The translations under genes were made by a program, and so were the position numbers. Source: Vitis vinifera (taxonomy: Eukaryota; Streptophyta; Magnoliopsida; Vitales; Vitaceae). Taken from it: a stretch of 64,000 nucleotides of DNA. This document shows positions 58,280 to 64,000 of the stretch, piece after piece (within the stretch, counting starts at the first letter, position 1; every line of letters begins with the position of its first letter). Below the pieces are notes generated by a model. The model did no database searches. It worked only from the letters and a program-made list of their open reading frames with translations, and was not told where the DNA came from. The stretch covers positions 3,245,501 through 3,309,500 of the forward strand of contig NC_081812.1 in NCBI RefSeq assembly GCF_030704535.1, written 5' to 3'.

Positions 58280-60650
58280 TTCCATTCTTCTTCATGTAGC
58301 AGTGATAGTCAAAGAAATACGTTTCATCCACTTGATTTTGATACTTAGCCTCCAGTTCCTTCTTCTTAGTTGCAACCTAGTCTGAAGCTCATCCATCTAT
58401 TTCCTCTTGGCCATGAGTCTAGCCCGGAGCTTCTCCATCCCCTTCTTCAATTAAGCATTCTCCTATTCGACCTTTTTGAGCTTGGCCTCTACAACTCTAC
58501 CCTCCTCCCTCAACTTGTTCGCCTTGGTGCGAATCGTTTCCTTTTCCCCCTCAACTAGCTTTAAAGCTTCGGCTCCTTCCGTAATAGCCTGTTAAGCAGC
58601 GATAGGATCATTCTCCGGTCACTCCAACTTTGCACGTAGTTATTCACCGCTGCTCATGCGATTGGAGATGAAAGTCCGCATAGCCTCATCAACCTCTAGC
58701 AGCTCAAAAAATAGAGCACGCTGACTCACCATGTTGCAGACCCCAACCACCACTTGAAGGAAATAGCAAAAGCAGAATTAGTACCAGATACCAAAGTATA
58801 CGTTATCATGAAAGAAGAAAGATAGAAGAGATTACCACTTCCACGATCTCCTGCACCGTGCAGTCCTGCAATTTCTGGATGCAGGAGACAGTAGACTCGG
58901 GCGGCCGAAAGGAAGCCGAGCTGAGACGAAGATGGGAGGCTCATCACCCAGGTTCACCGAAATCCACTTGGTGAGTGGGAAGAAATCTGACATCTTTGTG
59001 GAGGGCGGTTCAGAGTTAGTAAAGCATGGTACCCACCTCAGCATCTCCATCATCTCCTCCCAACTATGAGGGAAAGCAGATGCAGGGGTGTCCTTCTGGT
59101 CCAAAGCCTCCTCGACGAGGGTCGCACCTCCAAGAGCCCAGTCGAGAACCCGACCGGCCTCCTTCTCAGCAGTAGGCACACTGCTAGGCCCCACAATATC
59201 CTGTGGGGGCATTGGCATCGAGGGAACATCCCTCGCAGGCTCCTCATGAACCTCCTCCAGGCAGGCTCTTTTGGCTAGAAGAGCTACCACTTCAATAGCC
59301 TCATTGAGACGTTTATGGTGTCTCTCCTTGAAGTCGGCTCTCAAATCAGTTGCCATGTCGTCCTCCACTTCTGGCTCGTTTATAATGGTGAGGGCTATAG
59401 GCTCTGGTTCGAGCTTGAAAAAGCAAGCACCTGAACCACTTCGTTTGAATTTCGGGAAATCGAAGTTACCCTCAGAAGCCTAGATGGAACTATCCGTCGA
59501 AGTATATGCGGAAGGAGTAGAAGTAGATGGAGAAGCAGAAACTGGAGCCGAAGCCTTGATTGCTTTCGCACTAGGCTTCTTCTTTTTCTTAACCAGAGGA
59601 CAAGCCACGGACGATGAAGCCTAACCATTTTCACCCGGTGCCCTCCTTAGCTTTCCCTCTTGCCTCTTTTCCTCTCTCTAGTCAAGGAGCTCTTGGCGAG
59701 CCTTGGCATTTGCTTCGCGCGCCTAGAAGGGGAGGTCTTTCAAAATGAAATGCACCCCAGACACCACAATCATAGGCAACCACCTAGAAATGATAGGAAG
59801 AACGTATGGTTGGGGCTCCCGAATAATCGCAAGTAGGTTCCGGGCAATAAGAAATGTTTGATGGTTCATTTCATTTGTAGTAATTTCGAACAACTTGTTC
59901 AAACAGATGAATGGCGCTTTTTCCACCCACTCTACCAGACGACCTCTTCTATCCTTGCCTACACCAACCGAAACGGAAAATGTTTGCGTTCAAATAGTAC
60001 CAACTCAATAGGAAAAAAACAAAAGAAAGAGGCACTCAAAGCCATCCCTACCAAGAATTTTCAATGAAGAGTTAAGGCGAAAATCCCTTTTCGGATGCTC
60101 TATTAGGCTAGCCTATGGTCCCTGGACCAATACATGTCCTTGGCTCCCCCCTTGTTCGAATCAGGGAGACCGCTCACCGGTTGAAGGAACGAAATATGGG
60201 CAAACATGCTGAAGATATCTTTTTTGCCCTTCTTGATAGTGTAGACGAAGAAAACCTCAGTAGAGAGAAGTCTAAATGAAAGAGCATGTTCAAGATGCTG
60301 CATCCCACCAGCACCCGGACAATGTTAGGATGAATTTAGGCAGTAGGAATTTGGGTGTAGTGCAAAAACTGCTTGAAAAGAAACGGGAGAGAAAAACGGA
60401 GCCCCACGTTGAATTGCTCCTTACTAAAGAAGATGGCACCATGTGTAACCTTCTCAATAGATGTTAGGTTTCCATCCACCAACTGAACGGAGACACCGTT
60501 CGGAATGAAGAAACGTTCGCGAAATTCCCGCTCATTGAGAAGCTAGGTAGGCTTCCCCGAACTAGGGCGCTCGAAACTCACGCCTGTCCGGCCACTCTTT
60601 TCGTCTTGCCCAGCCGCATTGGATGAGGCAATATCATTTTTCGCAAGCAT
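58280..60650 (-). pseudogene. Antisense ORF (aORF) of Tat gypsy element, 'putative gypsy type transposon' family
   Basis: On the minus strand, ATG at 60650 opens MLAKNDIASSNAAGQDEKSG. Next come NEREFRERFFIPNGVSVQLV, FVYTIKKGKKDIFSMFAHIS with PVSGLPDSNKGGAKDMYW (60103-60240), then EKAPFICLNKLFEITTNEMN with AIIREPQPYVLPII (59723-59926). The mid region is low-complexity. The 58832-59368 stretch (ADFKERHHKRLNEAIEVVAL…) and a Glu/Lys-rich coiled coil near 58400-58740 (LKLVEGEKETIRTKANKLRE) close it. This order matches the plant family annotated as putative gypsy-type transposon (Transposase_28-like) found antisense in Tat elements. Stops and frameshifts break it. Its function is not established for the family. 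Confidence 0.8.
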
Positions 60651-60675
60651 CTTGGAGCTATGGGCCGAGTTGAAC

Positions 60676-61241
60676 CTGCATGGCACAATGTCGACGGTCA
60701 GAAAGCAGCTACCCGGCCCTACTACCAAAAGGTAGTGCCCCAAGACATCCAACTGGCTAATATGTCTAATTTAGGGACTGCCTAAATCAAGGAACCCGAC
60801 TCTGCTCACCGATTCCTGATCCCAGTCAAGAATTTTCCCACTACAACACTTAGACGCCCAAGAAAATGACAAATGCCAAGCAGACTCAATGGAGTCTCAA
60901 AGCGCAAACAAAAAACAACAAAACCTAACCCTAACAGAGGTTAGCAGGGTGCACCATCGACAAGATCCATTATCCCGTAAAAGTTTAGCACCCTTTTCTT
61001 CAGACATCGATAGGGCCACTTTCTAACCGATCGGGACTCTCAGGTATCTGAATACTTCCCAATCACAAAACCAACATCGCAACCAAGGAGAAATGGGAAA
61101 TCGAAAGCACCAGAGAAGAAGGAAAAATGTACCTGGCAAGCACTTATAGCAAATTCCAAAGACAATCCACAAGCGCCGAGATAAGCCAATCGAAAAATCA
61201 CCAAGGAAAAAGTACTATAGCACGAAGGCAAAACTCGTTAC
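60676..61241 (-). other. Candidate 5'-UTR intron of the antisense unit
   Basis: On the minus strand, CCAG|GTAACG (61241) and CATGCAG|GTTCAA (60676) are good splice borders. They remove 566 bp and place the aORF ATG (60650) 26 bases after the junction. Seen by eye only. Confidence 0.4.
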
Positions 61242-61333
61242 CTGGATATGGGAAGTGCAGAACAAGTGGAAGATGAAAAGCAAACTCGAAATAAAAAATG
61301 ACATGAGAAATGTGCATCCTAGGGATTAATTTC

Positions 61334-61343
61334 CTATTTATAG
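61334..61343 (-). promoter_or_regulatory. Candidate antisense TATA box
   Basis: The complement reads CTATAAATAG. It lies about 95 bp before the candidate donor at 61241 and 685 bp before the aORF ATG, with no other TATA-like site as good in between. Confidence 0.45.
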
Positions 61344-61551
61344 GGACAAATTCCCTAGAAAACCTAAACAACATGGAGCCCAAAAATGCACCACTCGAGG
61401 CGACACACTGCCTGGCAACAACTTCAATAATGGTGTCCCTCCATAAATCCCCTCCCAGATGCCACGTGCCATGCAGTCGTTGAAGGGATTTGAAAATTTT
61501 TTAAACCCACATTTTCTGTCCAGATGAATCGATCAGGTTAAAAAAGGGCAT

Positions 61552-62192
61552 TATAAGGGCTCCCCCTAATGACCACATGGCAAACTACCCTGGCTCCACA
61601 TGGCATCCTCCTATTTCTGTCCAGATGAACATAACCAGGTCTGAATGTCCAATCCGGATTAGATATACCAATAGCCAGTTACACGAAGTTCCTTTGAAGC
61701 CATACGATGTATTCCGAGTAGATCTCCTGGCCCACTACTTCGAGCAATCATTTTTCTTGCACCAAAAGCACACTCGATGAGACATCACCCTATTTCTGCA
61801 GGCGGCCTACCACACGCTGCACCATACTGCCTGCTAGCTGAAATGACAAGGGAACCATCAAATCGCCCCCATTAGCTGTCCCTGTCAGCCGCCTAAAAGA
61901 TGATGATTGCTCTATCACCTACTATGCTGCTATCATGACTACGAAAGTCAAGAAGTTATCACAACACAAAGGTGACACTATTCTAGACCCTATGAAAACT
62001 CTTCTCCAACTCAAAACCAAGGTACGTGCACGTATACATAGGGAGAGAAAGTGGGTCTTCTTTTTAGCATCTAAAAGGGGGCAACCTTTGACGTTGGCTT
62101 TCATCTTCTGACTTGAGCTTCGAAGGGTGTGTCCGGACATCTTTTGCAGGAAAAAAGGAGAAGCATTTCTTCCAGTTGACTCAATATCAACA
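61552..62192 (+). repeat. 3' LTR of gypsy element (641 bp)
   Basis: It starts TATAAGGGCTCCCC (TG mutated to TA) after a purine stretch and ends ATATCAACA. The TATA box has become TATGAAAA (about 61990-61997). GAGGG follows at 62193. Confidence 0.9.
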
Positions 62193-62830
62193 GAGGGTGT
62201 GAAGAGGAGATCTAAAGAGAGAAAAAAAGCTTTAAAGACTTTTACAATGCAAAAGTACCTATTGGAGGTTCTTGTCTTCCAATCTCCTGATGTCTTCATT
62301 GATTTCTTCATCCTCCATTTGTGCTTTGTCAAGCTAAAAACAAAGGAAAATGATATCATGAGAACCATTATCTGATCTTTATACCAAAGTTGAAATGCAC
62401 AATGTGAAACACATCGTTCAAAGTACTACAATAAGAAAAAATGTGATAAAGAAAAAAAAAACCATATCTTCCAGCCAACCCTATAAATAGTCCACTTCTT
62501 GTTAATAGTTAAACAAAAGGAAACTTGATAAAACCTTATGTTATCCGAAAAAAAATGATAACATAAGACTATTATTTAACTACACCTAACAATATCTATC
62601 ATGTACTATATCTTAATTACATACAACCATCAATTGTTCAATGACAATCTCAAATGTCCTTAAATATAAAAGAGTTTATCATTCCAAAAAGAAAATAGCA
62701 ACACATGTAGAGGTAATGTGGAATTAAGTTCAAGTGTCACATGGAGCAGTTCTCCTCTTACATCTTGGACATATCTGGTAAGTCACATTAGAAGCATCGA
62801 CATTAGAGGTAATGTGGACATCTAAAGGAA
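62193..62830. other. Right flank of gypsy element, with one exon-like fragment
   Basis: On the minus strand a short stretch (62338 to about 62264) reads LDKAQMEDEEINEDIRRLED then KNLQ. It has acceptor TTTTTAG before it and donor-like CAATAG|GTACTT after it, strongly acidic and helical. It may be an exon of the minus-strand gene also represented at 48546 and 51107-51530, with the gypsy element sitting in an intron. The family is unknown. Confidence 0.3.
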
Positions 62831-63090
62831 CATCACAAGTAGCCTGAACATCACAAGCAGCTTGAACATCAGAAGCAATCAGATCAACAAAAGCAACCAT
62901 AACATCACAAGCAGCCTAAACATCAGAAGCAATTGGATCATCAAAAGCAACTGAAACATCACAAGCAGCCTGAACATCAAAAGTAATCATATCAAAAGCA
63001 ATCAGATCATTAGAACCAATCGGAACAACTGAAGCAATTGGAACACTAGAAGCATTTGCAGCATCAAAAGCACTTGGAATATTAAAAATG
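62831..63090 (-). repeat. 54-bp tandem repeat, coding-type (18-codon unit)
   Basis: Three units of exactly or nearly 54 bp begin CATCACAAGCAGC at about 62849, 62903 and 62957, made of 15-18 bp subunits (CATCAGAAGCAAT and similar). On the minus strand each reads like DVQAACDV..AFDDPIAS, so the period preserves frame. One unit carries a TAG. The parent gene is not recognised. Confidence 0.6.
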
Positions 63091-64000
63091 CCATCAGTAT
63101 CCTCAGTTTGCTATGATATCATCAAGAGGAAAATCAATAACATGAGGAACTCATCCATCATGCTCTAGAGGTGTACTCCCTCATCCTCGACATCGTACTC
63201 GACCTTAGCCTCTGTGAGGTTGTACTAGAGGTGGAATAGATGAGGATGATATCATGATTGATGTCGACTATTGATAATATGTTGTGGTTAGGGTGCTATA
63301 AGGCTAAATAGGTGTCTGCCCTGATGTACATGAATATTATCTTTTCATGCTAAAGTTTGTTTTTTTAAATGGCATTTTCATTTTTAAGATGCAAGTTTCA
63401 ATGATGAAAGGTTTAGACGTTCAGCGAATATGCTAGACTCATCACTCTTTTTAAGGTGAAGCTAATTTGTCACTTTGGACTATAAAGTTAACTAGTTTCT
63501 TTTGAGGAAATAAATTCTTTTTAACAAAATATTGATTGATATATCGATATATCCATATATTTATAAAATAATAATAACTTAAAGATATGGTAATTAATGT
63601 AAATTATTTTAAATATATATAATCCATTAACAAGAAAATGACTTCAAATTAAAATTATAAAAGTTCTTATTAACAAGCTTGTATTCATTCATCTAAATGT
63701 TTACTAAAATGATCTTAAATTGTTTTACATCCACTTATACTCAATTATCTAGGAAAAAAAAATCAAATTTTAGTTTTATTAAAACATTTTTGTAACATCT
63801 TTTAAATACAAAATTACTAAAATATTTAAATTTTGATATAAAATTGTATATCAAATATTTTTTATTTGCAAGGTCCATTTTTTTTTTTTTTTGAGAAAAT
63901 TCTATTTATAATTTTTCTTATCATACTAATTTTTTATTTATAAACTACTCGTAGAAAAGTTTCCTTGCTTCTTGAACTTTATAGATGTAAAATACATTGG
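63091..64000. other. Terminal intergenic stretch
   Basis: A short block near 63160-63240 could continue the repeat-bearing frame (complement rich in CGG/AGG codons), but no protein is supported. From 63400 to the end the DNA is AT-rich with nothing recognisable. Confidence 0.4.

Larger units (their letters stand above)
51870..62192 (+). mobile_element. Tat-type Ty3/gypsy LTR retrotransposon, complete but decayed (10.3 kb)
   Basis: LTRs lie at 51870-52523 and 61552-62192, with GAGGG target duplications, a primer site TTGGCACCGTCTTTGGGA directly after the left LTR, and a purine-rich tract before the right one. Order is gag, protease, RT, RNase H, integrase (gypsy order), then about 3.5 kb holding an antisense ORF region before the 3' LTR. 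Extra antisense ORFs between pol and 3' LTR are a known trait of the Tat lineage. Many in-frame stops, mostly TAG/TGA/TAA where CAG, CGA, CAA or TGG would be expected, point to C-to-T decay of methylated DNA. Confidence 0.92.

Overview
The window is plant nuclear DNA. It is AT-rich, it has a GT-AG-spliced cytochrome P450 gene of the plant CYP71 clade, and it is dominated by plant LTR retrotransposons (copia, and gypsy of the Tat type), CACTA and hAT DNA transposons and Tourist-like MITEs. The repeat families and the P450 suggest a woody dicot, most probably grapevine (Vitis). That species call is inference, not proof.

Only one ordinary host gene looks intact: a CYP71-type P450 (44937-46529, +). 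Its single 78-bp intron is a multiple of three and has no stop codon. A second, inverted CYP71 copy (9081-17593, -) is a pseudogene. It carries frameshifts, a nonsense codon and a lost hinge, and a copia element (10601-17389) has split its first exon with a clean GAAAC target duplication. A possible third host gene with short coiled-coil exons (about 48.5-62.3 kb, -) may be broken up by a gypsy element.

Layout: 1-5216, 3' part of a large non-autonomous LTR element with one 579-aa gag-like/'plant transposon protein' ORF and a 1.67-kb LTR. 5221-8037, a tandemly duplicated 0.8-kb non-repeat unit, one copy carrying a 734-bp MITE. 9081-17593, CYP71 pseudogene with nested copia. 19087-40223, a minus-strand copia element interrupted by a MITE (19673-19956), a 12.5-kb CACTA transposon (20153-32619) and an hAT element (about 33039-36584). 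41.2-44.8 kb, LTR-like and tandem-repeat DNA, including an array of hairpin MITE-like units and a duplicated promoter-side block. 44937-46529, CYP71 gene. 46985-47575, a palindromic 40-bp satellite. About 48913-50140, a probable solo LTR. 51870-62192, a complete but decayed Tat-type gypsy element with GAGGG target duplication and an antisense ORF region. 62193-64000, flanking DNA with a 54-bp coding-type repeat.

I see no tRNA, rRNA, CRISPR, organellar insert or pararetrovirus. No new functional system is proven. The most useful second looks are the antisense transcription unit of the gypsy element, the stopless 3n intron of the P450, the higher-order palindromic satellite just downstream of it, the hairpin-MITE array just upstream, and the dated nesting of elements. 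All LTR, target-site and motif comparisons were made by eye.
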